A stretch of 64,000 bases of DNA. Source: Nocardioides flavescens. GTDB lineage: Bacteria > Actinomycetota > Actinomycetes > Propionibacteriales > Nocardioidaceae. The stretch covers positions 82,688 to 146,687 of the forward strand of contig NZ_WUEK01000001.1 in NCBI RefSeq assembly GCF_009823805.1. Reading direction: 5' to 3'. The translations under genes and the position numbers were made by a program. This document shows positions 1 through 7,963 of the stretch, in pieces (within the stretch, counting starts at the first letter, position 1; the number at the start of each line of letters is the position of its first letter). Under the pieces are notes generated by a model. The model saw nothing but the letters and a program-made list of their open reading frames with translations. It was not told the DNA's origin and searched no databases.

Positions 1-1045
1 CGTTGGCGGAGTGCGCGATCTCGCGGATGGAGGCACCCATCTGCTCGGCACCCGCCGCGACCGTCGAGACGTTGCGCGAGACCTCCTCGGCCGCACCCGA
101 GACCACCCCGGCCTGCACCGAGGTCTCCTCGGCACCGGCCGCGATCTGCTGCGACGACGCCGACAGCTGCCCGGCGGCCGACGCGAGCGTGACGGAGTGC
201 CGGTGGATCGCGCCGACCGAGGTGCGCATCGTGGCGATGGCCCGACCGAGGTCGCGGCCCATCACGGCCAGCTCGTCGGTGCCGTCGCTGTCGACCTCGG
301 TGACGAGATCGCCCTCCGCCAGCTGCCGCAGCCGCCCACGGAGCGAGGCGATCGGCCCGGTGAGCGAGCGGGTGATGACGAGCGCGAGCGCCGCGGCCAG
401 CAGCGCCGCGACCACAGCGAGCGCGAGCACCGTGCGGGTCGCCGTCTCCTGGGCCGCGCTCGCCTCGGGGGCGGCGCCGGCGGCTGCCAGCGCGCCGTGC
501 GCGTCCTCGACCAGCGCGTCGACCTGGTCGGAGATGGACTGGAACAGCTCGATCTCGTCGACCAGGACCAGCTTGTCGGCCTGGGCGACCTTCATAGACA
601 GCCCGGTGCCGTAGAGCTCGACGATCTGCGCGTCGACGCTCATGAACTCCTCGAACGTCGAGCCGATCGCCGCGAGCTGCCGGCGCTCACCGTCGTCGGT
701 GGCGAGACGCGTCGCCGTCGCGAGCTCGTCCTCGAACGCCGCCGCCGAGGCGACGAAGCTGGCGCGCGAGTCGCCCTCCACCGCCGCCCCGGGGTCGTCC
801 GAGGGACCCGTCGCGACGTCGAGGGCGTAGGCCGTCTGCCAGCCGTTGAAGTCCGCGGCGCGGTACTTCACCTGCATCACCGCCTCGACCAGCGCGGCCT
901 GGCGGGCGACCTCCCGGCGCGCCTCGCTCATCTGGCCGAGCCCCGACAGCGAGACGCCGGCGAGCACGACGAGGAGCAGGATGAGCACGGCGAACGTCGC
1001 GCCGAGGCGCCGTCCGATGCTCAGGCGGGAGACGAGTCGGACCAC
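1..1045 (-). CDS. Methyl-accepting chemotaxis protein, C-terminus cut by the window edge
   Basis: The GTG at 1045 follows a GGAGGA Shine-Dalgarno sequence. Residues about 10-30 form a transmembrane helix. A roughly 150-residue helical periplasmic region follows, of the four-helix-bundle kind, then a second transmembrane helix, a HAMP segment and the start of the signalling domain, with an Ala/Ser/Gln-rich heptad pattern and the phrase SSQQIAAGAEETSVQ. The conserved hairpin tip lies beyond the left edge. It is a membrane chemoreceptor that would signal to CheA/CheW. No ligand-binding residues are recognisable. A sigma-28-like promoter precedes it. It is divergent from gabT, so the two share 160 bp of upstream DNA. 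Confidence 0.93.
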   Translation of the reverse strand, partial: MVRLVSRLSIGRRLGATFAVLILLLVVLAGVSLSGLGQMSEARREVARQAALVEAVMQVKYRAADFNGWQTAYALDVATGPSDDPGAAVEGDSRASFVASAAAFEDELATATRLATDDGERRQLAAIGSTFEEFMSVDAQIVELYGTGLSMKVAQADKLVLVDEIELFQSISDQVDALVEDAHGALAAAGAAPEASAAQETATRTVLALAVVAALLAAALALVITRSLTGPIASLRGRLRQLAEGDLVTEVDSDGTDELAVMGRDLGRAIATMRTSVGAIHRHSVTLASAAGQLSASSQQIAAGAEETSVQAGVVSGAAEEVSRNVSTVAAGAEQMGASIREIAHSAN

Positions 1046-1076
1046 GGTGTTCCTCCGAGCGCAGAAGTGACCTTCC

Positions 1077-1104
1077 TCTTCGGCCCGGAAAACCCCCACC
1101 TGAG
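1077..1104 (-). promoter_or_regulatory. Sigma-28 (FliA/WhiG)-type promoter for the chemoreceptor gene
   Basis: On the minus strand the sequence reads CTCAG, 15 bases, then GCCGAAGA, ending 31 bp before the GTG start. This resembles the TAAA-N15-GCCGATAA class of flagellar promoters. The chemoreceptor at 14332 has the same arrangement, which strengthens the call. Confidence 0.5.
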
Positions 1105-1121
1105 CGGTGTGCCCCACACCG
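1105..1121. promoter_or_regulatory. Short inverted repeat in the MCP/gabT intergenic region
   Basis: CGGTGTG, three bases, then CACACCG form a perfect 7-bp inverted repeat directly beside the -35 element of the chemoreceptor promoter. It is a possible operator; no regulator can be named from the sequence. Confidence 0.3.
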
Positions 1122-1192
1122 GACGGAGGCGGACCAGACCGCAGGACGGCCCTGACGCAGGTTCGGGCCTGCCGTCGCGGGCCTCGGGCGAG

Positions 1193-1198
1193 TAGGTT
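1193..1198 (+). promoter_or_regulatory. -10 box TAGGTT of a leaderless gabT promoter
   Basis: TAGGTT ends 7 bases before the ATG at 1206, the spacing expected when transcription begins at the start codon. No Shine-Dalgarno sequence is present, so this supports both the promoter and the chosen start. Confidence 0.5.
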
Positions 1199-1205
1199 CG
1201 CGGGC

Positions 1206-2540
1206 ATGCAGACCGGCGGCCCCGCACTCCCCCAGCAGCGCTCTCTCGTCACCGAGATCCCCGGGCCGGAGTCGATGGCCCGCCTCGACCGGAAGAAGGC
1301 GCACGTCGCCGACGGGGTCGGCACGACGCTGCCGGTCTTCGTGGTCGCCGCGGGGGGCGGGGTGCTCCTCGACGTCGACGGCAACTCGCTCATCGACCTC
1401 GGCTCCGGCATCGCCGTCACCAGCGTCGGCAACGCCGCCCCCGGTGTCGTCAGCCGCGTGCAGGAGCAGGTCGCGGCGTTCACCCACACCTGCTTCATGG
1501 TGACGCCCTACGACGGCTACGTCGACGTGTGCGAGCAGCTCGCCGAGCTGACCCCCGGCGACCACGCCAAGAAGTCGGCGCTGTTCAACTCCGGCGCCGA
1601 GGCGGTCGAGAACGCCGTCAAGATCGCGCGCGTCGCGACCGGCCGCGACGCGGTGGCGGTCTTCGACCACGCCTACCACGGCCGCACCAACCTCACGATG
1701 GCCATGACGGCCAAGAACATGCCGTACAAGAACGGCTTCGGACCCTTCGCCGGCGAGGTCTACCGCGCGCCGATGTCCTACCCGCTGCGCGACGGCCTCT
1801 CCGGGCCCGAGGCCGCGGCCCGCGCGATCGACGTGCTGGAGAAGCAGGTCGGCGCCGACAACCTCGCGTGCGTGGCCATCGAGCCGATCCAGGGCGAGGG
1901 CGGCTTCGTGGTGCCGGCGCCGGGCTTCCTGCCCGCGCTCGCCGCGTGGGCGCGCGAGCACGGCGTGCTCCTGCTCGCCGACGAGATCCAGACGGGCTTC
2001 TGCCGCACCGGCGACTGGTTCGCCTGCGACGACGAGGGCGTGGTGCCCGACCTCGTGACCCTGGCCAAGGGGCTGGCCGGCGGTCTGCCGCTCGCCGCGG
2101 TGACCGGTCGCGCGGAGCTGATGGACGCCGTGCACGTCGGGGGTCTGGGCGGCACCTACGGCGGCAACCCGGTCGCCTGCGCCGCCGGGCTCGGGGCGAT
2201 CGAGGAGATGCGCAGCCACGACCTCGTCGGCCGGGCGCGTGAGCTGGGCGCGGTGCTCGAGCGCCGCCTGCGCGCGCTCGCCGAGACCCACCCGGTGATC
2301 GCCGACGTCCGCGGCCGCGGGGCGATGATGGCGATCGAGCTCTGCGAGCCGGGCACCACGACCCCCGACGCCGCCCGCACGGCCGCGGTGTCGTCGGCCT
2401 GCCACCGCGCCGGCGTCGTGACCCTCACCTGCGGCACCTGGGGCAACGTCATCCGGTTCCTGCCGCCGCTCGCCATCTCGGACGCACTGCTCGAGGAGGC
2501 GCTCGACGTCGTGGCCGAGGCGTTCGCCGCGACTGCATGA
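1206..2540 (+). CDS. gabT: 4-aminobutyrate aminotransferase (class III, PLP)
   Basis: The 444-residue product belongs to the class III PLP aminotransferases and would move the amino group of GABA to 2-oxoglutarate, giving succinate semialdehyde and glutamate. Landmarks are NSGAEAVENAVKIAR for cofactor phosphate binding, the LLADEIQTGF segment with the PLP-pairing Asp, and LAKGLAGG with the Schiff-base Lys at residue 288. The length is normal for GabT. The ATG is chosen because a -10 box sits 7 bp upstream and the family N-terminus begins soon after it. The gene overlaps the next by 4 bp. With the aldehyde dehydrogenase and aminotransferase nearby it would close a putrescine-to-succinate route; a succinate-semialdehyde dehydrogenase is not in the window. 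Confidence 0.9.
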   Translation: MQTGGPALPQQRSLVTEIPGPESMARLDRKKAHVADGVGTTLPVFVVAAGGGVLLDVDGNSLIDLGSGIAVTSVGNAAPGVVSRVQEQVAAFTHTCFMVTPYDGYVDVCEQLAELTPGDHAKKSALFNSGAEAVENAVKIARVATGRDAVAVFDHAYHGRTNLTMAMTAKNMPYKNGFGPFAGEVYRAPMSYPLRDGLSGPEAAARAIDVLEKQVGADNLACVAIEPIQGEGGFVVPAPGFLPALAAWAREHGVLLLADEIQTGFCRTGDWFACDDEGVVPDLVTLAKGLAGGLPLAAVTGRAELMDAVHVGGLGGTYGGNPVACAAGLGAIEEMRSHDLVGRARELGAVLERRLRALAETHPVIADVRGRGAMMAIELCEPGTTTPDAARTAAVSSACHRAGVVTLTCGTWGNVIRFLPPLAISDALLEEALDVVAEAFAATA

Positions 2541-3481
2541 GCGCCCTGCGCTTCCACCATCAGCCCGCCGACGGCTGGGTCAACGATCCCTACGGGCTCA
2601 CCTGGCACGACGGTCGGTACCACCTGTTCTTCCAGCACGTCCCGGGCTCGCCCACGTGGCGATCGGACTGCCACTGGGGCCACGCCACGAGCACCGACCT
2701 GCTCACCTGGGAGCCACAGCCGATCGCGCTGACACCCGGTGACGGGGAGGACGGGTGCTGGTCGGGCTCGGTCGCGGGCGGCGTGGCGTTCTACACCGCG
2801 GTCGACGAGCCGCTCCTCGACCACGGGCGCGTGCGCCGCGCGGTGCCGCTCGACGACGACTGGCGCACCTGGCGCAAGGAGGACGTCGTCGTCGCGACCC
2901 CACCCGGGGCCACCCACTTCCGCGACCCGTTCGTGCACCGGTACGGCGACGGGTGGCGGATGCTGGTCGGCGGCGCGACCGCCGACGCGGCGACGATCTG
3001 GGTCTGCACCTCAGACGACCTCGCGACCTGGTCGTCACCGGAGGTGCTGGCGCAGCGCTCTCCCGAGGCCGGTGCCGACGGACTGGGTGACTACACCGGT
3101 CACGCCTGGGAGTGCCCCCAGTGGTGGTCGATCGACGGCCACGACGTGCTGCTCGTCTCGGTCTGGGAGCCCGAGCGGCTGCACCACCTCGCCTACCGCA
3201 TCGACGACGGCCCCTGGCGCCGGTTCAGCCACGGCCTGCACTACGCCGGCGCGGCGTTCACCCACCGGGACGGCCGACCCGGCCTGGTCACCTGGCTGCG
3301 CGAGGTCGGCGCCACCTCGCTGCCGATGTCGCTCACGCTCGAGGACGGACGGCTCGTCGCGCACCCGCCGGCCGGCGTACCCGTGGTGGAGCGCGACGGG
3401 GTGCTCGAGGTGCACGACGACGGGGTCGTCGAGCGGTTCGGGCCCGACGGCATCGAGGCCCTCACCGTCCCGGCGCCCTGA
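2537..3481 (+). CDS. Glycoside hydrolase family 32 protein, catalytic propeller only
   Basis: This 314-residue protein carries all three GH32 signatures: WVNDPYG with the nucleophile Asp17, FRDP with the transition-state Asp130, and WECPQ with the acid/base Glu192. It should be a beta-fructosidase acting on sucrose, sucrose-6-phosphate or fructans. No signal peptide is seen, so it is probably cytoplasmic. It is short: the five-bladed propeller is present but the usual C-terminal beta-sandwich (about 100-150 residues) is missing. Its ATG overlaps the gabT stop by 4 bp (ATGA), so it is translationally coupled to a GABA aminotransferase, an unexpected partner. Which fructoside it cuts cannot be read from the sequence. 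Confidence 0.85.
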   Translation: MSALRFHHQPADGWVNDPYGLTWHDGRYHLFFQHVPGSPTWRSDCHWGHATSTDLLTWEPQPIALTPGDGEDGCWSGSVAGGVAFYTAVDEPLLDHGRVRRAVPLDDDWRTWRKEDVVVATPPGATHFRDPFVHRYGDGWRMLVGGATADAATIWVCTSDDLATWSSPEVLAQRSPEAGADGLGDYTGHAWECPQWWSIDGHDVLLVSVWEPERLHHLAYRIDDGPWRRFSHGLHYAGAAFTHRDGRPGLVTWLREVGATSLPMSLTLEDGRLVAHPPAGVPVVERDGVLEVHDDGVVERFGPDGIEALTVPAP

Positions 3482-3505
3482 CACCGGGACGAGACCGGAG
3501 AGAGA

Positions 3506-3542
3506 CCGGCGCGCGCAACCCCCCACAGACCCCGCGCGCCGG
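3506..3542. terminator. Bidirectional hairpin between convergent genes
   Basis: CCGGCGCGCG and its exact complement CGCGCGCCGG are separated by 17 bases, between the GH32 stop and the convergent saccharopine-dehydrogenase-like stop. There is no T-run, as is usual for GC-rich actinobacterial terminators. Confidence 0.55.
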
Positions 3543-3546
3543 CCCG

Positions 3547-4776
3547 TCACCCCGAGACTTCCTGGATCCCCCACGGGCTGCCGTACTCCGTCAGCAGCTC
3601 GAGGAAGGGGACGGCGTCGAACGCTTCCGGTCCGAGCACGCCCGTGCCCGACCAGGTACCCCGCGCGAGCAGCTCCAGCGCCACGACCGGGTTGACCGCG
3701 GTCTGCCAGACCACGCACTGGTGGCCGTACTCCCGCATCGTCCACTCGTTGGCGACGACGTGGTAGAGGTACGTCGAGCGCGGGCCGGTGGGGTTGCCGT
3801 CCGCGTCCTTGCCGGTGCCGGTGACCCAGAGGCCGGCGCAGGTCTTGCCGGTCATCCGCGGCCCGATGGTCGCCGGGTCCGGCAGCACGGCGGCGACGAC
3901 GTCGCGCGGGCTGACCTCGACGCCCTTGACCCGCACCTTCTCGGTCGAGTCGAGGCCGAGGGTGTGGAGCACGCGCAGGACGTTGATCATCTCCTCGCCG
4001 AGGCCGTACTTGAACGTCGCGCGGCGGCACTCGACCCAGCGCGGCATGAGGAGCACCTCCTCGTGCTCGACGTTGACGCACTCGACCGGGCCGATGCCCT
4101 CGGGGAAGTCGAAGACCTCCGGCTCGCTGAACGGCGCGGTCGTGTGCCAGGCGCCGTCCTCCCACACGATCGGCGGGTTGAGGCACTCCTCGATCGTGGT
4201 CCACATCGAGAACGACGGCGCGAAGATCTCGTGGCCGTCCTCGTCCCGCACGACCAGGTTGGCCCCGTCGCGGGTGCCGAGCTCGTCGATCTCGGCGAAG
4301 AGGTGGTCGGCGGCGTAGCGCGCGAACACGTCCGAGAGCCCGGGCTCGACGCCGATGCCGACGAGGGCGAGCCGACCCGCCTCCTCCCACTGCGCGGCGG
4401 CGGCGAACTGCTCGTCGCCGAGCTTGACCCCCGGCGTCTCGTACGGCGTCTCGGGGTGCGGCCGCGACAGCGACATCGCCATGTCGAGGTAGTCCGCGCC
4501 GGCGGCGAGGGCGCCTTCGAAGACCGGCATGTCGAAGACCGGGTCGACGGCGTTCATCACGTGGGTGATGCGGTGCTCGCGGCAGAGCGCGGCCACGGCG
4601 TCCGCGCTCGAGGCGTCGACCTGCGCGGCGCTGAACCGGGCGTCGGCCTCGGCGGCCCGCTCGGCCTTGGCCAGGTCGTAGTCGGCGACGACGATCGCCT
4701 CGTAGAAGTCGCGGCGAGCGGCGATGGCGCCGAAGGCGCCGCCCACCCCGCCGGCACCGACGAGCAGGATGCGCAT
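3547..4776 (-). CDS. Saccharopine dehydrogenase-family NAD(P)-binding protein
   Basis: The 409-residue product opens with a Rossmann nucleotide-binding loop, VGAGGVGG at residues 6-13. It continues with the family pattern of a central substrate domain (GIGVEPGLSDVF at about 165) and a return to the Rossmann fold. Relatives include saccharopine dehydrogenases and carboxy(nor)spermidine dehydrogenases, which form or cleave secondary amines joining an amino acid and an aldehyde or oxoacid. The ATG overlaps the stop of the upstream aldehyde dehydrogenase by one base (TGATG), so the two are made together. That neighbour suggests a substrate derived from polyamines or lysine, but the actual reaction is unknown. 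In-frame codons further upstream lie inside the dehydrogenase gene and were not used. Confidence 0.78.
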   Translation of the reverse strand: MRILLVGAGGVGGAFGAIAARRDFYEAIVVADYDLAKAERAAEADARFSAAQVDASSADAVAALCREHRITHVMNAVDPVFDMPVFEGALAAGADYLDMAMSLSRPHPETPYETPGVKLGDEQFAAAAQWEEAGRLALVGIGVEPGLSDVFARYAADHLFAEIDELGTRDGANLVVRDEDGHEIFAPSFSMWTTIEECLNPPIVWEDGAWHTTAPFSEPEVFDFPEGIGPVECVNVEHEEVLLMPRWVECRRATFKYGLGEEMINVLRVLHTLGLDSTEKVRVKGVEVSPRDVVAAVLPDPATIGPRMTGKTCAGLWVTGTGKDADGNPTGPRSTYLYHVVANEWTMREYGHQCVVWQTAVNPVVALELLARGTWSGTGVLGPEAFDAVPFLELLTEYGSPWGIQEVSG

Positions 4777-6224
4777 CAGGACTCCCCCAGGTAGCTCATG
4801 ACGTGCTTGATGCGGGTGTAGTCCTCGAGGCCGTACATCGACAGGTCCTTGCCGTAGCCCGAGTGCTTGAACCCGCCGTGCGGCATCTCCGAGACGAACG
4901 GGATGTGGGTGTTGATCCACACGACGCCGAAGTCGAGGCGCCGCGACATCCGCAGGGCCCGCGCGTGGTCTCTGGTCCAGACGCTGGAGGCCAGGCCGTA
5001 GTCGACGCCGTTGGCCCAGCGCAGGGCCTCGGCCTCGTCGGAGAAGCGCTGCACCGTCATGACGGGGCCGAAGATCTCGGTCTGGATCTGCTCGTCGTCC
5101 TGGCGCAGCCCGGACAGCACCGTCGGCTCGTAGAAGTAGCCCACCGACCCGTGGCGCGACCCGCCCGTCTCGACGCTGGCGTGGTCGGGGAGCCGGTCGA
5201 CCATCCCCGCGACCCGGTCGAACTGGGCCTGGTTGTTGAGGGGGCCGTAGTAGGTGTCCTCGGCGGTCGGGTCACCGGTCGGCATCGCGCGGGCGGCCTC
5301 GGCGAGCGCCGCGACGAACTCGTCGTGCACCGCGTCCGCGACCAGCACCCGGGTGGCCGCGGTGCAGTCCTGGCCGGCGTTGAACAGGCCCGCGCCGGCG
5401 ATCCCCTCGGCGGCGGCCGCGAGGTCGGCGTCCTCGAAGACCACGACCGGCGCCTTGCCGCCGAGCTCGAGGTGGACCCGCTTGAGGTCGGTCGCCGCGG
5501 AGGCCGCGACCTCCATGCCGGCGCGCACCGAGCCGGTGATCGCGACCATCTGCGGGGTCTTGTGCGACACCAGCGCGCGACCGGTGTCGCGGTCGCCGCA
5601 CACGACGTTGAGCACGCCGGGCGGCAGGTGCTCGGCGCAGATCTGGGCCAGCAGCGTCGAGCTCGCCGGCGTGGTGTCGCTCGGCTTGAGCACGATGGTG
5701 TTGCCGCCAGCGAGCGCGGGCGCGATCTTCCAGATCATCATCATGAGCGGGTAGTTCCACGGCGTCACCTGACCGACGACGCCCACCGGCTCGCGCCGGA
5801 CCCACGAGGTGTGGTCGGCCATGTACTCCCCCGCCGACCGCCCCTCGAGCACCCGCGAGGCGCCGGCGAAGAAGTTGAAGTGGTCGGAGGCGTAGGGCAT
5901 CTCCTCGGCCATCGTCACCGCGCGCGGCTTGCCGGTGTCGCGGCACTCGACCTCGTTGATCTCCTCGATCCGGTCCTCGATCGAGCGGGCGATGCGCAGC
6001 AGGGCGTTGGCCCGCTCCTGCGGCGTGGTGAGCCCCCAGGTCTCGAAGGCCCGCGCCGCGGCGGCGTAGGCCCGGTCGACGTCCTCGGCGCCCGACATCG
6101 GAGCGGTGGCGTAGGTCTCGCCGGTGGTCGGGTCGACGACGTCGTACGTCGCACCGGAGACGGCGTCGACGACCTCGCCGTCGACGAGGTTGTGGAAGAT
6201 GGTCTGGCCGGCGGAGTCGGTCAT
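4776..6224 (-). CDS. Aminobutyraldehyde-type NAD-dependent aldehyde dehydrogenase
   Basis: A full-length 482-residue aldehyde dehydrogenase. Visible catalytic residues are Asn157 in PWNYP, the general base Glu253 in LELGGK, and the nucleophile Cys287 in GQDCTAA. The closest described groups are gamma-aminobutyraldehyde and betaine aldehyde dehydrogenases (PatD/PuuC/BetB types), which oxidise aminoaldehydes to amino acids. Here 4-aminobutanal from putrescine to GABA is the likely reaction, given agmatinase, an aminotransferase and gabT close by. No signal peptide, so cytoplasmic. The ATG at 6224 has a TAGGCT box 6 bp upstream and no ribosome-binding site, indicating a leaderless message. It is translationally coupled to the saccharopine-dehydrogenase-like gene. 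Confidence 0.88.
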   Translation of the reverse strand: MTDSAGQTIFHNLVDGEVVDAVSGATYDVVDPTTGETYATAPMSGAEDVDRAYAAAARAFETWGLTTPQERANALLRIARSIEDRIEEINEVECRDTGKPRAVTMAEEMPYASDHFNFFAGASRVLEGRSAGEYMADHTSWVRREPVGVVGQVTPWNYPLMMMIWKIAPALAGGNTIVLKPSDTTPASSTLLAQICAEHLPPGVLNVVCGDRDTGRALVSHKTPQMVAITGSVRAGMEVAASAATDLKRVHLELGGKAPVVVFEDADLAAAAEGIAGAGLFNAGQDCTAATRVLVADAVHDEFVAALAEAARAMPTGDPTAEDTYYGPLNNQAQFDRVAGMVDRLPDHASVETGGSRHGSVGYFYEPTVLSGLRQDDEQIQTEIFGPVMTVQRFSDEAEALRWANGVDYGLASSVWTRDHARALRMSRRLDFGVVWINTHIPFVSEMPHGGFKHSGYGKDLSMYGLEDYTRIKHVMSYLGES

Positions 6225-6230
6225 GGCCGC

Positions 6231-6236
6231 AGCCTA
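6231..6236 (-). promoter_or_regulatory. -10 box TAGGCT of a leaderless aldehyde dehydrogenase promoter
   Basis: On the minus strand TAGGCT ends 6 bases before the ATG at 6224. No Shine-Dalgarno sequence lies between them. Confidence 0.5.
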
Positions 6237-6280
6237 GGGCCTCGTGCGACGGTTTCGGCAGCCCCAGGTCCAGATCGGCA

Positions 6281-6292
6281 CTGGATCCGTCG
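6281..6292. promoter_or_regulatory. Candidate AsnC-type operator half-site upstream of the aldehyde dehydrogenase
   Basis: CTGGATCCGTCG shares the core ATCCGTCG with sites at 9014-9024 and 20592-20603, all in promoter regions of the polyamine gene set. It lies about 45 bp upstream of the -10 box. Confidence 0.35.
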
Positions 6293-6316
6293 GTCGATCG
6301 GCGTTCTGACGCTCGA

Positions 6317-7963
6317 TCAGGACCAGACGACGCGTCCGTCGATCCAGGTCGAGACGACCCGCGCCGCCCCGATCTCCTCGACCGGACCGGCGAACGGGTC
6401 GCGGTCGAGCACGACGAGGTCGGCGGCCGCGCCGGGGGCGAGCACCCCCGCACCGTCGAGCCGGTCGCGGTGGTCGACCCACGCGCTGCCCGAGGTGTAC
6501 GCCGCGAACGCGACCTCGAGCGGCACCGCCTGGTCGGCCAGGAACACCTCCTCCCCCGCGCGCCCCGGCTCGCCGTACGCCGTGCGCGTGACCGCCGTGT
6601 GGATCGCCGCCAGCGGGTCGGGCGTCGAGACCGGCCAGTCGCTGCCCATCACGAGGCGCGCGCCGGAGCGGTGGAGGTCGCCGAAGGGGTACTGCCAGCC
6701 GGCCCGCTCCTCCCCCAGCACGTCCCAGGTGAGGTCGACCATCTGCTCGTCCCAGCAGGCCCACAGGGCCTGGCAGTTGGCCGCCACCGAGAGCTCGGCG
6801 AAGCGGGGCACGTCGTCGGGGTGCACCACCTGCAGGTGCGCGAGGTGGTGGCGGCGCTCCGCCCGCGTCGCCGGGTCGGTGCCCGTGAAGGCGTCGAGCG
6901 CCTCGCGCACACCCCGGTCGCCGATGGCGTGCACGTGCACCTGGAACCCCGCCGCGTCGAGCGCCGGCAGCGCCTCGCGCAGCAGCGCCGCGTCGACGAA
7001 GGAGTGACCGGCGTTGGTCGTCGCGTGACCGCACCGGTCGAGGTAGGGCGCGAGCATCGCGGCGGTGCCGTTCTCGGCGACGCCGTCCTGCATGACCTTG
7101 ACCGTCGTCGGGTGGAACCGGCCGTGGCTGAGCTCCTCGCGCCGGGCCACCAGGTCCGCGACCTGCTCGACGCCGCGCGTGCGGTCCCACCACAGCGCCC
7201 CGACGACGTGCGAGAGCAGCTCGCCGCTGCGCGCGGCGGCGAGGTAGGTCGCGCCCGCGTCGTCGATCCCGGCGTAGTCGCCGACGATCGCGTCCTGCCA
7301 GGCGGTCACCCCGAGCGAGTGGAGGTAGCGCTGCCCCTCGAGCAGCGCGGCGCGGTAGTCCTCGGCGGTGGCCTGCGGGGCGAGCCGGCTCACCAGCGCG
7401 GTCGCCCCCTCGTGGAGGGTGCCGGTCGGGCGGCCGTCGGCGTCGCGCTCGATGCGCCCGTCGGGCGGGTCCGGCGTGTGCTCGTCGATGCCGGCGAGCT
7501 CGAGCGCGCGGGTGTTGACCCACGCCCCGTGGTGGTCGCGGTTGGGCAGCAGCACCGGCCGGTCCGCGACCACCGTGTCGAGGTCGGCCGCCGTGGGCGT
7601 GCCGCCCGGGAAGGCCGGCATCGACCAGCCGCCGCCGAGGATCCACGGACCGTCGTGCGCGGCGGCGTACGACGAGACAGCGGTGAGGTACTCCTCGCGC
7701 GTCGAGAGCTCGGACAGGTCGCAGCGCAGCCGCTCGAGCCCGCCCTGGACCGGGTGCACGTGGGCGTCGGTGAACCCCGGCGAGACGAACGCCGCCTCCA
7801 CGACCTCGGCGCCCTCGGCGTCGAGGCCGCGCCCGAGCTCGACGACGCGCCCGTCGCGGACCCGGACGTCGCCGGCCCCGACGTGACGGTGGCCGTCGAA
7901 GACGGCTGCGGCCCGGAACAGCACGTGCGGGCCGGGGCTGCCTGCTCCCAGGCCGCTGGTCAC
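6317..7963 (-). CDS. YtcJ-like amidohydrolase (amidohydrolase family 3)
   Basis: The 548-residue product is a metal-dependent hydrolase of the amidohydrolase superfamily. An N-terminal beta-sandwich strand leads to the metal ligands DAHVHP at about residue 60. Later ligands follow at HVHAIGDRG and HLAHLQ, with the catalytic Asp in MGSDWP, and the C-terminus folds back into the sandwich (ADLVVLDRDPF). The family acts on C-N bonds in N-acyl, guanidino or cyclic amide compounds; the substrate here is unknown. The GTG start overlaps the agmatinase stop by 4 bp (GTGA), which fixes the start and couples translation. A role in agmatine or other guanidino/amide breakdown is inference from that coupling. 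Confidence 0.82.
   Translation of the reverse strand: MTSGLGAGSPGPHVLFRAAAVFDGHRHVGAGDVRVRDGRVVELGRGLDAEGAEVVEAAFVSPGFTDAHVHPVQGGLERLRCDLSELSTREEYLTAVSSYAAAHDGPWILGGGWSMPAFPGGTPTAADLDTVVADRPVLLPNRDHHGAWVNTRALELAGIDEHTPDPPDGRIERDADGRPTGTLHEGATALVSRLAPQATAEDYRAALLEGQRYLHSLGVTAWQDAIVGDYAGIDDAGATYLAAARSGELLSHVVGALWWDRTRGVEQVADLVARREELSHGRFHPTTVKVMQDGVAENGTAAMLAPYLDRCGHATTNAGHSFVDAALLREALPALDAAGFQVHVHAIGDRGVREALDAFTGTDPATRAERRHHLAHLQVVHPDDVPRFAELSVAANCQALWACWDEQMVDLTWDVLGEERAGWQYPFGDLHRSGARLVMGSDWPVSTPDPLAAIHTAVTRTAYGEPGRAGEEVFLADQAVPLEVAFAAYTSGSAWVDHRDRLDGAGVLAPGAAADLVVLDRDPFAGPVEEIGAARVVSTWIDGRVVWS

Noticed and set aside
6251..6262. GGTTTCGGCAGC upstream of the aldehyde dehydrogenase as another copy of the AsnC motif
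   Set aside because: It fits only with a gap and weak matches; the ATCCGTCG site at 6285 is the better candidate.
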